A stretch of DNA of 64,000 bases from the NCBI RefSeq assembly GCF_000695795.1, contig NZ_JNCA01000001.1:416726-480725 (forward strand), in the 5' to 3' direction. The position numbers and the translations under genes were made by a program. Below the pieces are notes generated by a model. It made no database searches. It worked only from the letters and a program-made list of their open reading frames with translations, and was not told the origin of the DNA. Source of the DNA: Flavobacterium seoulense (GTDB lineage: Bacteria; Bacteroidota; Bacteroidia; Flavobacteriales; Flavobacteriaceae). Every line of letters begins with the position of its first letter. The first letter of the stretch is position 1. Positions 44,759 through 53,523 of this stretch are shown in pieces.

Positions 44759-47464
44759 TTAGAATTGTTGTCCAATAATGAAATGGATTTCTTGTCCGTT
44801 AGGTTGCCCATTTCCTCCAGGAACTGAATCAAATCCATGTGCAAAATCTATTCCCAGTAATCCAAATGCCGGCATAAATACTCTTAAACCAAATCCTGCC
44901 GAACGTTTAATATCAAATGGATTATAGCTTTTGAAATTTTCAAATGAATTTCCTGCTTCTAAAAATGCTAAAGCATAAATAGATGCTGCAGCTTTTAACG
45001 TTATTGGATAACGTAATTCCATTGAGAATTTATTAAACACTGTAGCTCCAATTTGTTGATTCAATGAGTTAACCGGAGTCAAAGAGTTGTTTTTATAACC
45101 TCTTAAACCAATGGTTTCTCTACCATCCATCGAATAGTTTTGCATTCCGTCTCCACCCACATAAAATCGTTCAAAAGGAACTAAGCCTCTGTCTTGGTTG
45201 TATGCACCTAAGAATCCAAATTCAGTTACTGTTCTTAAAACAAATTTACCATAAACTTTGGTATACCAATCAGCTTTGAATTTAATTTTATAATATTCTA
45301 ACCAATTGAATTTTGCCTGATCTACTTTAGACGCGTCAGCTGATGCATCTGCTACTGAATTAGCTCTTATATAAGTTCCGGAACTTGTTCTTTTTAAATA
45401 ATCACCTGTTGCAGGAATACCGTTACTGTTATCAATAGTTAATCCTGAATTAGGATCATATTTCAACTTGTTTTCTTCTTTGTTTCCTAAATCACCATAA
45501 TCGATACCATTAAGTAAAGAATATGGAGGAGTAATTTTAGCAGAAATACTAAAGTCAGATCCGTAAGTTGGGAAAATAGGGTTTACTCCTTTGTTACTTC
45601 TCGAAAGACCTACTGTGTAAGCAAAGTTTCTTGAAGTTCCGTTTCCAAATGTAAATAATCCCGTGTTGTAATTATTTAAATCATAATGCTGGTAACTGAT
45701 AGACTGAGATAATACAAAATAATCATCAGGAACAGTTAATCTTTTAGCAAGACCAACAGATAATGTCAAGATGTTAAAGCTTCTTGATTTGTCTACATCA
45801 AAAGTAACAAAGTTGTTTAAGAATTGTTTACTATATGAAATAGATGAACTAAATTGTACTGGTTTCTTTTGTCCAAACCAAGGCTCAGAAAATGAAACAC
45901 TATAGGTTTGGAAATAAGTACTGGCTTGCAAACGTAAAGATACTTTTTGACCGTCTCCCATTGGAAGCGGTTTATAAGCTGACTTATTCATAATATTTCT
46001 TGCAGAAAAGTTATTGAAAGAAAGTCCTAATGTTCCGATGAAACCACCTCCACCGTAACCACCCTGAAGTTCAATTTGGCTAGAACCTTTTTCTACAAGG
46101 TTGTATTCGATATCTACTGTTCCTGCTGCGCCGTCAACATTTTTAAATTTAGGATCGATAGCTTCAGGGTCAAAATAACCTAACTGACCAATTTCACGAA
46201 CGGTTCTTACTAATTCTTCTTTACTATATTTTTCTCCTGGTTTTGTTCGCAATTCTCTGTAAATAACACGGTCATTTGTCTTGTCATTTCCTACTACAGT
46301 AATGTGGTTGAAATAGGCCAAAGGACCTTCTGTTACTCTAATCTCAAAATCAATAGTGTCATTAGCAGTTTTTACCTCTACAGCATTGATATTCGAAAAT
46401 AAATATCCGTTGTTTTGGTATAAATTGGTAATGTCTTCTCCATCAGGTTTTGTTTTGTCAGCAATTCTTTTTTCAAGTAAAACTCCGTTGTAAGTTTCAC
46501 CTTTTTTGATTCCTACAATTCTGCTTAAAAGTTGATCAGAATATACAGAGTTTCCTAAGAATTTAATGTTTCCAAAGTAGTATTTGTTTCCTTCTTCAAC
46601 ATTAACTTTGATAGATAAGGTATTTTTTTGTTTGTTGTATGCAACACTATCTGAAACAATTCGGGCATCACGATATCCTCTTTCTTTGTATGTTTCAATT
46701 ACTTTTTCTAAATCAGTTTTGTATTTTTCTTTGATAAATTTAGATGCTTTTAATATTCGAATAGGATTCTTTTGTTTAGTATCCTTCATCGCTTTGCGTA
46801 AAGTTTTATCTGATAATTTAGTATTACCAACAAAATCAATACTGCTAATTTTTATTTTATCACCTTTATCTACACTCACAACCATGTTAACCTGGTTAAC
46901 TGCAGCGGTATCTTTTATGGTGTTAATGTTTACTTTGGTATTGTAATAACCGTCTTTTTTGTACTTGTTTTCAATGTAATTTTTAGTGGTAGTAATCAAA
47001 TTTTCGTTTACTACTTTACCTTTTGTAAGGCTGTTGTCTTTGATTAAAGCTTCTGTTTTACTTTTCTTAACTCCAACAAATTTTACATCGTTTAATTTTG
47101 GAAGTTCTTTAATATCTAAATCAAGATAAATACTGTCGTTTTCTATGCGGTTTACATAAAAAGCAATTTCATCAAAAAGGCCTAGTTTTCCTAGCTTTTT
47201 GATGGCTGAACTAATTTCTTCACCAGGAACTGTAATTTCTTGCCCTTTTTGCAAACCAGCAAAAGTTACTACAGTTTGATCGTTAAAACTGATTTTATTG
47301 GTCAATTCAACCTTAGCTAAAATATATTTTTGACCTTGATCGAATGGTACTCTGTCTTGTGCCTTAATTTGTGAAAAACTTCCCAAAAATACTAGGGTAA
47401 GTAATGCTTTGATACCTTTATCCAACACTAAAAAATTATTTAATTTGTTCACTTGTTTTTCCAA
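44759..47464 (-). CDS. bamA: Outer-membrane protein assembly factor BamA
   Basis: Central component of the machine that inserts beta-barrel proteins into the outer membrane. The 901-residue protein has a signal region (about 15-36), five POTRA domains (roughly 45-470) and a 16-strand barrel ending in HFIIGQQF, with the terminal aromatic signal. The barrel contains long loops around residues 620-720. The start at 47464 overlaps the end of uppS by 29 bases, so the two are translationally linked. The neighbours are two skp genes and DUF6089, a typical flavobacterial envelope operon. Confidence 0.96.
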   Translation of the reverse strand: MEKQVNKLNNFLVLDKGIKALLTLVFLGSFSQIKAQDRVPFDQGQKYILAKVELTNKISFNDQTVVTFAGLQKGQEITVPGEEISSAIKKLGKLGLFDEIAFYVNRIENDSIYLDLDIKELPKLNDVKFVGVKKSKTEALIKDNSLTKGKVVNENLITTTKNYIENKYKKDGYYNTKVNINTIKDTAAVNQVNMVVSVDKGDKIKISSIDFVGNTKLSDKTLRKAMKDTKQKNPIRILKASKFIKEKYKTDLEKVIETYKERGYRDARIVSDSVAYNKQKNTLSIKVNVEEGNKYYFGNIKFLGNSVYSDQLLSRIVGIKKGETYNGVLLEKRIADKTKPDGEDITNLYQNNGYLFSNINAVEVKTANDTIDFEIRVTEGPLAYFNHITVVGNDKTNDRVIYRELRTKPGEKYSKEELVRTVREIGQLGYFDPEAIDPKFKNVDGAAGTVDIEYNLVEKGSSQIELQGGYGGGGFIGTLGLSFNNFSARNIMNKSAYKPLPMGDGQKVSLRLQASTYFQTYSVSFSEPWFGQKKPVQFSSSISYSKQFLNNFVTFDVDKSRSFNILTLSVGLAKRLTVPDDYFVLSQSISYQHYDLNNYNTGLFTFGNGTSRNFAYTVGLSRSNKGVNPIFPTYGSDFSISAKITPPYSLLNGIDYGDLGNKEENKLKYDPNSGLTIDNSNGIPATGDYLKRTSSGTYIRANSVADASADASKVDQAKFNWLEYYKIKFKADWYTKVYGKFVLRTVTEFGFLGAYNQDRGLVPFERFYVGGDGMQNYSMDGRETIGLRGYKNNSLTPVNSLNQQIGATVFNKFSMELRYPITLKAAASIYALAFLEAGNSFENFKSYNPFDIKRSAGFGLRVFMPAFGLLGIDFAHGFDSVPGGNGQPNGQEIHFIIGQQF

Positions 47465-48176
47465 ATCTACGTTCTCTTTTTTGATAACTCACCAGCGCCT
47501 CATAAAGGTGCTCTTCTCTAAAGTCAGGCCACATAACTTCAGAAAAAAATAATTCAGCATAAGCGATTTGCCAAAGTAAGAAATTACTTATTCTGTGCTC
47601 TCCACTTGTTCTGATTAATAAATCTACATCGGGTAAATTTTGCGTGTAAAGATGCTCATTTATAATTGAATCGTCAATAGCGTCTATTGAAATTATATTA
47701 TTTTTAACTTTATCAGAAATCTTCTTTACAGCGCTAACTATTTCTTCTCTCGAACCGTAACTGAGGGCTAATGTTAAGGTCATTTGAGAATTGTTTTTGG
47801 TTTTTTCAATCACTTCCAAAAGCGTTTTTTGAGCTGATTTAGGCATCATTTCAATATTACCTATGGCATTGAGTTTAATGTTGTTTTTTTGAAAAGTTAC
47901 TAACTCTTTTTGTAAAGTATTTATTAGTAATCTCATCAAAGTTTTTACTTCCAGTTTAGGTCTGTTCCAGTTTTCTGTAGAAAAAGCATATAAAGTTAGG
48001 TTTTCTATACCTAAATTTAAGCAACTTTCTATAGCAAATCGTACTGATTTAGTACCGTTTTGATGACCAATGGCTCTTAATAAACCTTGTTGTTTTGCCC
48101 ATCGACCGTTACCGTCCATGATAATGGCAAGGTGTTTAGGTAAATTATTTTTATTTAAACTGTCTAGTAAACTCAT
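47436..48176 (-). CDS. uppS: Undecaprenyl diphosphate synthase
   Basis: Cis-prenyltransferase making the C55 lipid carrier for peptidoglycan and other envelope glycans. The family signature is HLAIIMDGNGRWAKQQG with catalytic Asp21; the later conserved segments include TLYAFSTENWNRP and LIRTSGEHRISNFLLWQIAYAEL. I chose the ATG at 48176 (MSLLDSLNKNNLPK), giving 246 residues, over a start twelve codons upstream that would overlap the DUF6089 stop. Its 3' end overlaps bamA. Confidence 0.95.
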   Translation of the reverse strand: MSLLDSLNKNNLPKHLAIIMDGNGRWAKQQGLLRAIGHQNGTKSVRFAIESCLNLGIENLTLYAFSTENWNRPKLEVKTLMRLLINTLQKELVTFQKNNIKLNAIGNIEMMPKSAQKTLLEVIEKTKNNSQMTLTLALSYGSREEIVSAVKKISDKVKNNIISIDAIDDSIINEHLYTQNLPDVDLLIRTSGEHRISNFLLWQIAYAELFFSEVMWPDFREEHLYEALVSYQKRERRFGKTSEQIK

Positions 48177-48180
48177 TTTT

Positions 48181-48864
48181 TTATTCTGCGCAATAGCAAG
48201 GTTTTTCGCCAAAGGTATACGTTAATGTTATACCAGAGAAGACATACCAATCATTATTATTTAAATTTCCAAATCGCAACGTACTTAAACTTTCTTCTTT
48301 AGGATTACTTCCGTCCAGATTATCAGTTAATGTATAACGTGCTCCAACCTCTGCAGCCAAAACCAGTCTTCTGGAAATATTTGATTTTATTCCTAAAATT
48401 ATTGGGACAGCAATGGCATTTTTTCCTTTATTTTTCTTGGTTTCTCCTGATTCAATATACAAATCATCATACCTGAAAAGATTAATTCCGGAAGTCACAT
48501 AAGGTGTAAATTTATGATCTAATGTATGAAGATTGAAATCGAAAAAGTTGAATTCAAGGGCTAAAGATAATTCTTTTATGCTATTTTCAAAATGATATCC
48601 TCTCAGACTTCGTCCTGCTTCTTCTGAATCCAAATCATTTGCATTAATTGTTGACTGAGTGTAAGCTACTCTCCAGGCATGTCTGGGACTCTTATTCCAT
48701 TTGTATAAAATACCAAAAGCAGGCTCATTAGGAGCTATATAGGTCGTTTTTCCAACATCGCCTATATAATTACTTCCGCCAAGAAAAATACCTATTTCAT
48801 GTATTTGTGCTTGTGAGTTTATACTTAAGAATAAAAATGCTATTGTGCTTAAAAATTGTTTCAT
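48181..48864 (-). CDS. DUF6089 outer-membrane protein
   Basis: A 227-residue outer-membrane barrel candidate. The ATG at 48864 gives KQFLSTIAFLFLSINSQAQ as signal peptide; a start at 48882 is possible but less likely. The mature region opens HEIGIFLGGSNYIGDVGKT, a recognisable DUF6089 pattern, and ends with an acidic/Tyr-rich strand. It is first in the operon that continues with uppS, bamA and skp, and its promoter is the best candidate for driving all five genes. Function is unknown, but the position suggests outer-membrane biogenesis. Confidence 0.8.
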   Translation of the reverse strand: MKQFLSTIAFLFLSINSQAQIHEIGIFLGGSNYIGDVGKTTYIAPNEPAFGILYKWNKSPRHAWRVAYTQSTINANDLDSEEAGRSLRGYHFENSIKELSLALEFNFFDFNLHTLDHKFTPYVTSGINLFRYDDLYIESGETKKNKGKNAIAVPIILGIKSNISRRLVLAAEVGARYTLTDNLDGSNPKEESLSTLRFGNLNNNDWYVFSGITLTYTFGEKPCYCAE

Positions 48865-48883
48865 TTTAATAGAAAATTGCATG

Positions 48884-48912
48884 CAAATATAATAATTATC
48901 AATGCGAATCAA
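48884..48912 (-). promoter_or_regulatory. Putative promoter of the DUF6089-uppS-bamA-skp operon
   Basis: On the minus strand, TTG (48912-48910), an 18-base spacer and TATATTTG (48891-48884) match the -33/-7 layout, 19 bases before the start codon at 48864. Confidence 0.65.
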
Positions 48913-49034
48913 TGCCCATTAAAATAAATGTACATTTTTTTGAAAAATATTCAATTATTCTAATGAGAATTCGTTTTGTTCTACTTAAACGTAAAATTTA
49001 TAAGGTATTGTATAAATATGAATTCAAAAAGAGA

Positions 49035-49919
49035 TTAATTTCTTTTGTCTTCTCCCCAAAGTAATTTGCTTCGTAAGGTTTTCAGGAAAGTTTCATTAGG
49101 TATTTCGACCATATTGATTTGAAAAGGTGTTTTCTTTATTGTTAAAACCGATTCGTTTGCTATTGAAGTAATTCTGGAATCTAGTGAAACCAAATAATTT
49201 TCTTCTCTTCCGGAAACTTTTAGCATAATTTCGGTTTCATCAGGAATTACAAGTGGTCTTGCATTAAGATTATGAGGAGCAATAGGAGTAATCACTAAAC
49301 TTTTTACATCTGGAGTTAAAATAGGACCACCACAGCTTAAGGAATATCCGGTAGAACCTGTAGGAGTGGAAATAATTAATCCATCAGCCCAATAGGAATT
49401 CAGGATTTCGCCATTTAAATAAGTTTCAATCGTAATCATCGAAGTAGTGTCTTTTCGGCTCACTGAAACTTCATTCATCGCAAAATTAATATCGTTTAAA
49501 GCTTCGTTTTCGGGTGTAGAAGTTAAACTTAAAAGCGTTCTTTTAGAAAGAGTGTATTTTTTATCGATTACAATTTGTAAAAATTTATCAATATTCTCTT
49601 TTTGAACCGTAGCCAAAAAACCTAATCTTCCTGCATTGATACCTAAAATAGGAATTCCCGAGTTGCGAACTAATGTAGCTGCTCTTAATATCGTTCCATC
49701 TCCACCAATGCTTAGCAACATATCAAAACTAGCATCTAATTCACTATGAGAAGAAAATGTTTTGTATTCCTTTTCGATGATTTTTTTTTCCTGAATTAAA
49801 GCAAGAAATTTAGATTCGATAACTATTTCGATGTTGTTTCTGTTGAAAAAAACAAAGATGTCTTTTATAATAGGTTCTGTGCTATTTTGATAATATTGAC
49901 CGTAAATGGCTATTTTCAT
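49035..49919 (-). CDS. nadK: NAD kinase
   Basis: Phosphorylates NAD to NADP. The GGDGT motif is at about residues 72-76 with catalytic Asp74, and the NAGRLGFLA and TPTGSTGYSLSCGGP segments of the family are present. The length of 294 residues is normal. The gene is five bases downstream of a CBS-domain gene on the same strand and may be coupled to it. Confidence 0.95.
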   Translation of the reverse strand: MKIAIYGQYYQNSTEPIIKDIFVFFNRNNIEIVIESKFLALIQEKKIIEKEYKTFSSHSELDASFDMLLSIGGDGTILRAATLVRNSGIPILGINAGRLGFLATVQKENIDKFLQIVIDKKYTLSKRTLLSLTSTPENEALNDINFAMNEVSVSRKDTTSMITIETYLNGEILNSYWADGLIISTPTGSTGYSLSCGGPILTPDVKSLVITPIAPHNLNARPLVIPDETEIMLKVSGREENYLVSLDSRITSIANESVLTIKKTPFQINMVEIPNETFLKTLRSKLLWGEDKRN

Positions 49920-49924
49920 TGGGT

Positions 49925-50581
49925 TTACATGTTAAGATATTTGTCTAAATAGTCTGAACGTTCTTTTAAATTAGTGATATAGTTATCTTCATGATGTTCG
50001 GAAATAATTTCGTAATTGTAACGTCTAAAAGTCTGGATAATTTCATTGATAGTTCCAGGAGTAATTTTTACAGTCACTTCAACAGTTTCCAAATCGGCTT
50101 CTGAAATAAATAATCCTAAAAGTTTTCCATTATTGCTTTCAACAATCTGGGTAATTTGACTCATAGAATAATCTAAAATTCCTTTTCTTATCTTAATAAT
50201 CGCTCCCTGCTCTTTTACAAAAGGCGTTTGATTAAAAAAAGTAATAATGTCTTCCATTTCGTAATAGCCTACATACTTATTGTTTTCGTCTAAAACAGGA
50301 ATTACATTAGAATGATTTTTGGCAAAAACTTCTAAAACTTCAAACCATAAAGCATTGGTTCTAATAAAAAAAGTCTCGAGCGTATATTTGTAATCGGCTA
50401 CTTTTTTCTCGTCTTCACAGGTTTCAACATCTTCAGCCGAAATGCTGCCTATATAAACTTCGTCTTCAACTATCGGAAAATGTGAAAACTCAAAATCAAC
50501 CAAAAAATCCTTGACAACAGCAATAGTTTCCTGGCTGTCAATAGGTTTGAAATCGTTGGTAATGTAGTTTGTAATTTCCAT
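49925..50581 (-). CDS. CBS-domain protein with C-terminal ACT-like region
   Basis: A 218-residue protein. Two CBS domains occupy about residues 1-125 (DEVYIGSISAEDVETCED and VIPVLDENNKYVGYYEMEDIITF). The last 80 residues (MSQITQIVESNNGKLLGLFISE to TFRRYNYEIISEHH) resemble an ACT-type regulatory fold. It directly precedes nadK with a five-base gap, so a role in sensing nucleotides linked to NAD phosphorylation is plausible but unproven. A related gene of 144 residues is found at 6.2 kb. Confidence 0.8.
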   Translation of the reverse strand: MEITNYITNDFKPIDSQETIAVVKDFLVDFEFSHFPIVEDEVYIGSISAEDVETCEDEKKVADYKYTLETFFIRTNALWFEVLEVFAKNHSNVIPVLDENNKYVGYYEMEDIITFFNQTPFVKEQGAIIKIRKGILDYSMSQITQIVESNNGKLLGLFISEADLETVEVTVKITPGTINEIIQTFRRYNYEIISEHHEDNYITNLKERSDYLDKYLNM

Positions 50582-50649
50582 TTTGTATAAGTGCTGAATT
50601 TTTATGCAAAATAATCAAAAAAAGGCAAAAACGCCTAGGTTTTACTTTG

Positions 50650-50657
50650 TATTTTTG
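50650..50657 (+). promoter_or_regulatory. Putative -7 box for pdxJ
   Basis: TATTTTTG fits TAnnTTTG, 39 bases upstream of the pdxJ ATG, in the divergent gap with the CBS gene. Confidence 0.5.
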
Positions 50658-50696
50658 TGCCTTAATTATAGTTTTTCGAAATAAAAAAGTATTCTA

Positions 50697-51410
50697 ATGA
50701 CAAAATTAAGTGTAAATATCAATAAAATAGCTACTTTACGTAATGCCCGTGGAGGAAATGTTCCTGATTTATTAAAAGTAGCCACCGATATTCAAAAATT
50801 TGGAGGACAAGGAATCACTATTCATCCGCGACCTGATGAGCGCCATATTCGTTATCAGGATGCGCGTGATTTGAAATCTATTGTTTACACCGAATTTAAT
50901 ATCGAAGGTAATCCGCAGCACAATTTTATTGATTTGGTTTTAGAATGTAAGCCAGAGCAGGTTACTCTTGTTCCGGATGCAATTGGAGCCATAACTTCTT
51001 CTGCAGGTTGGGATACTGTCGAAAATCAAGCCTATTTAACTGAGATGATTCAGGAATTTCAACGTAACGGAATTAGAACTTCAATTTTTGTTGATCCGGT
51101 TCTTGAGATGATTGAAGGTGCTAAAAAAACTGGAACTGACCGAATTGAATTGTATACCGAAGCTTTTGCACATCAATACAGTTTAGGAAACGAAAGAGGA
51201 ATTGATCCGTATATAAAATCGGCTGTTTTGGCAAATGATTTAGATTTAGGAATTAATGCCGGGCATGATTTGAGTTTAGATAATATTCAATTCTTTAAAC
51301 AAAATATACCAGGATTATTAGAAGTTTCAATTGGTCATGCTCTAATTTCCGAAGCGCTTTATCTTGGTTTAGAGAACGTGGTTAATATGTATTTGCGAAA
51401 ATTAAAATAA
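50697..51410 (+). CDS. pdxJ: Pyridoxine 5'-phosphate synthase
   Basis: TIM-barrel enzyme that joins 1-deoxyxylulose-5-phosphate and 3-amino-2-oxopropyl phosphate to make pyridoxine phosphate. The N-terminal signature [18 protein letters not shown], the [13 protein letters not shown] loop and the C-terminal [15 protein letters not shown] are diagnostic. The length of 237 residues is normal. It lies 73 bp upstream of a hydrolase gene, from which it is separated by a heptad repeat. Confidence 0.96.
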   Translation: MTKLSVNINKIATLRNARGGNVPDLLKVATDIQKFGGQGITIHPRPDERHIRYQDARDLKSIVYTEFNIEGNPQHNFIDLVLECKPEQVTLVPDAIGAITSSAGWDTVENQAYLTEMIQEFQRNGIRTSIFVDPVLEMIEGAKKTGTDRIELYTEAFAHQYSLGNERGIDPYIKSAVLANDLDLGINAGHDLSLDNIQFFKQNIPGLLEVSIGHALISEALYLGLENVVNMYLRKLK

Positions 51411-51450
51411 TTTCAATTGATTGAAGATTAAGCAGGATTTTTTTCTGCAA

Positions 51451-51480
51451 TCTAAAATCTAAAATCTAAAATCTAAAATC
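51451..51480. repeat. Tandem TCTAAAA array (locus F) abutting a start codon
   Basis: Four exact copies of TCTAAAA (51451-51478) plus a partial unit end three bases before the ATG of the hydrolase gene at 51484. No clear inverted partner is present on the left, though a short GCAG/CTGC hairpin precedes the array. Confidence 0.85.
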
Positions 51481-51483
51481 AAA

Positions 51484-52245
51484 ATGCTTTATTCAAAAAT
51501 AGAAGGACAGGGAAAACCACTTTTAATTATACATGGATTTCTTGGAATGTCGGACAATTGGAAAACTTTAGGACAACAATTCGCTGCCGAAGGGTTTCAG
51601 GTGCATTTACTTGATATGCGTAATCATGGTCGCAGTATACAGTCAGAAGAGTTTAGTTATGAATTGATGGTTCAGGATGTGTTTGATTATTGTCAGTCGC
51701 ATTCGTTAGAATCAATCGATATTTTAGGACATTCAATGGGAGGGAAAATTGCAATGCTTTTTGCAACCCGATATACTCAAATGGTCGAAAAATTGATTGT
51801 TGCCGATATTGGTCCAAAATATTACGCACCGCATCATCAAACTATTTTAGCGGGATTAAATGCTGTCGATTTTTCGATTAAGCCTGGCCGAGCTGATGTT
51901 GAAGCTGTTTTAAGCCAACATATAACTGATTTTGGAACCAGACAATTTTTATTAAAAAACTTGTTTTGGCTCGAACCAGGCCAACTCGCTTTCCGTTTTA
52001 ATCTTAAAGTGCTAACTGATAAAGTTAGCGAAATAGGTGTTGCTTTGCCAGCTGAATTGGTTTTTGAAAAGCCAACACTTTTTATTCGTGGCGGAAGTTC
52101 AAATTATATCTTAGACTCAGATGTCGAAAATATAATGACTCATTTCCCTTTAATGCAACTGGAAACGATTCCTAATGCGGGACATTGGCTTCATGCCGAA
52201 AATCCAGCTTTGTTTTATCAAATGGCAATTTCATTTTTAAAATAG
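51484..52245 (+). CDS. Alpha/beta-fold hydrolase (YbfF-like esterase)
   Basis: A 253-residue cytoplasmic hydrolase. The oxyanion region is LLIIHGFLGMSDNWKTL, a conserved LDMRNHGRS follows, and the nucleophile elbow is GHSMGG with Ser at about position 84. The acid and base are probably in the ILDSDVENI and NAGHWLHAENP regions (His near 238). It most resembles the YbfF/esterase group; the substrate is unknown. The heptad array sits where its ribosome-binding region would be. Confidence 0.88.
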   Translation: MLYSKIEGQGKPLLIIHGFLGMSDNWKTLGQQFAAEGFQVHLLDMRNHGRSIQSEEFSYELMVQDVFDYCQSHSLESIDILGHSMGGKIAMLFATRYTQMVEKLIVADIGPKYYAPHHQTILAGLNAVDFSIKPGRADVEAVLSQHITDFGTRQFLLKNLFWLEPGQLAFRFNLKVLTDKVSEIGVALPAELVFEKPTLFIRGGSSNYILDSDVENIMTHFPLMQLETIPNAGHWLHAENPALFYQMAISFLK

Positions 52246-52280
52246 TCATCTTTTAAATCAAAAGAAATTATAAAAGAAAG

Positions 52281-52310
52281 AACAGTGATTTTTTAAATTA
52301 CTGTTTTTTT
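52281..52310 (+). terminator. Terminator after the hydrolase gene
   Basis: AACAGTGATTT (52281-52291) pairs with AAATTACTGTT (52295-52305) with one wobble, followed by T residues. Confidence 0.85.
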
Positions 52311-52414
52311 GTTTCATATTTTGATAAATGTATAAAAAACACTTGTTTTGTACTTTTCTGAAAATGATAGTTTTCTTAAATTAAAAACCAATATTAACCA
52401 TCAACCAAAATAAA

Positions 52415-53512
52415 ATGATTACTACTATTCGTCCTGATTTCGTAAAATGGTTTTCGACTAAAAACCTTGTTTTACATTTATTGGGGATTTTATTATTGCA
52501 AAGTTGCAGTTCTGTAAAAAATAAAAATACTTCTTCTTCAAAAAATTTAAGTGCTTACTTAATGGTTTATTTTAAAGATGATGATCATAGTTTGCACATG
52601 GCATTAAGTACTGATGCCAAAAGTTTTACTGATATTAACAAAGGTAAGGCAGTAATTGCTGGTGATACCATTGCTGAACAAAAAGGGATTCGGGATCCAC
52701 ACATTTTTAGAGGACCTGACGGGACTTTTTATTTGTCGATGACTGATTTGCATATTTTTGGAAAAGAACAAGGTTTTCGAAATACACAGTGGGAACGTTC
52801 AGACGATTATGGCTGGGGAAACAATAGAGGTTTTGTTTTAATGAAATCCAAAGATTTAATTCATTGGTCAACTGCTAAAGTTAGATTAGATCAGGCTTTT
52901 CCGGGGTTGAATGAAATAGGTTGTGCCTGGGCTCCCGAAATAACCTATGATGAGAAAGAAAAAAAGTTAATGATTTATTATACCATGCGTTTTAAAAATG
53001 GAAAAAATAAATTGTATTACAGCTATGTAAATAATGATTTTAATAAACTGACATCGGCTCCTAAATTGCTTTTCGAATATCCAAAAGACATTTCTTATAT
53101 CGATGCCGATATTACAAAAGTAGGAAAGCAATACCACATGTTTTATACGCCACATGATGGAACTCCGGGTATAAAACAGGCAATTTCCAGTAAAATTAAT
53201 ACTGATTATGTATTTGATGACACTTGGATTGATCCTGAACCAAAAGCCTGCGAAGCGCCTCATATTTGGAAAATAAATAATGAGGAAAGATGGATTTTAA
53301 TGTATGACATTTATGGAATCAAGCCGCATAATTTTGGTTTTATGGAAACTACCGATTTTAAAACATTTAAGCCATTGGGTCATTTTAACGAAGGTGTGAT
53401 GAAAGCAACTAATTTTTCATCACCTAAGCATGCTGCCGTTGTTTCTTTAACAAAAGAAGAAGCGCTTCGTTTAGCAAATCATTGGAATATGAATCTTTCA
53501 TTCGAAAAATAA
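52415..53512 (+). CDS. GH43-family lipoprotein glycosidase
   Basis: A 365-residue secreted enzyme with a lipobox (LLLQSCSS, near residue 31). The single five-bladed propeller domain has the three GH43 acids in the usual order: Asp94 in IRDPHIF, Asp230/Asp232 in IDADI and Glu280 in CEAPHIWK. Members act on arabinose- or xylose-containing glycans; the specificity cannot be told. It lies 11 bp upstream of a two-domain relative. No SusC/SusD pair or regulator is nearby, so it is not in a standard polysaccharide utilisation locus. Confidence 0.88.
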   Translation: MITTIRPDFVKWFSTKNLVLHLLGILLLQSCSSVKNKNTSSSKNLSAYLMVYFKDDDHSLHMALSTDAKSFTDINKGKAVIAGDTIAEQKGIRDPHIFRGPDGTFYLSMTDLHIFGKEQGFRNTQWERSDDYGWGNNRGFVLMKSKDLIHWSTAKVRLDQAFPGLNEIGCAWAPEITYDEKEKKLMIYYTMRFKNGKNKLYYSYVNNDFNKLTSAPKLLFEYPKDISYIDADITKVGKQYHMFYTPHDGTPGIKQAISSKINTDYVFDDTWIDPEPKACEAPHIWKINNEERWILMYDIYGIKPHNFGFMETTDFKTFKPLGHFNEGVMKATNFSSPKHAAVVSLTKEEALRLANHWNMNLSFEK

Positions 53513-53523
53513 AATAACTCATC

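Noticed and set aside
46584..46946. Plus-strand 120-codon frame opposite bamA
   Set aside because: Complement of the POTRA-coding region; no independent support.
51451..51480. TCTAAAA repeats as a CRISPR array
   Set aside because: There are no spacers, the units are seven bases and no cas genes are present.
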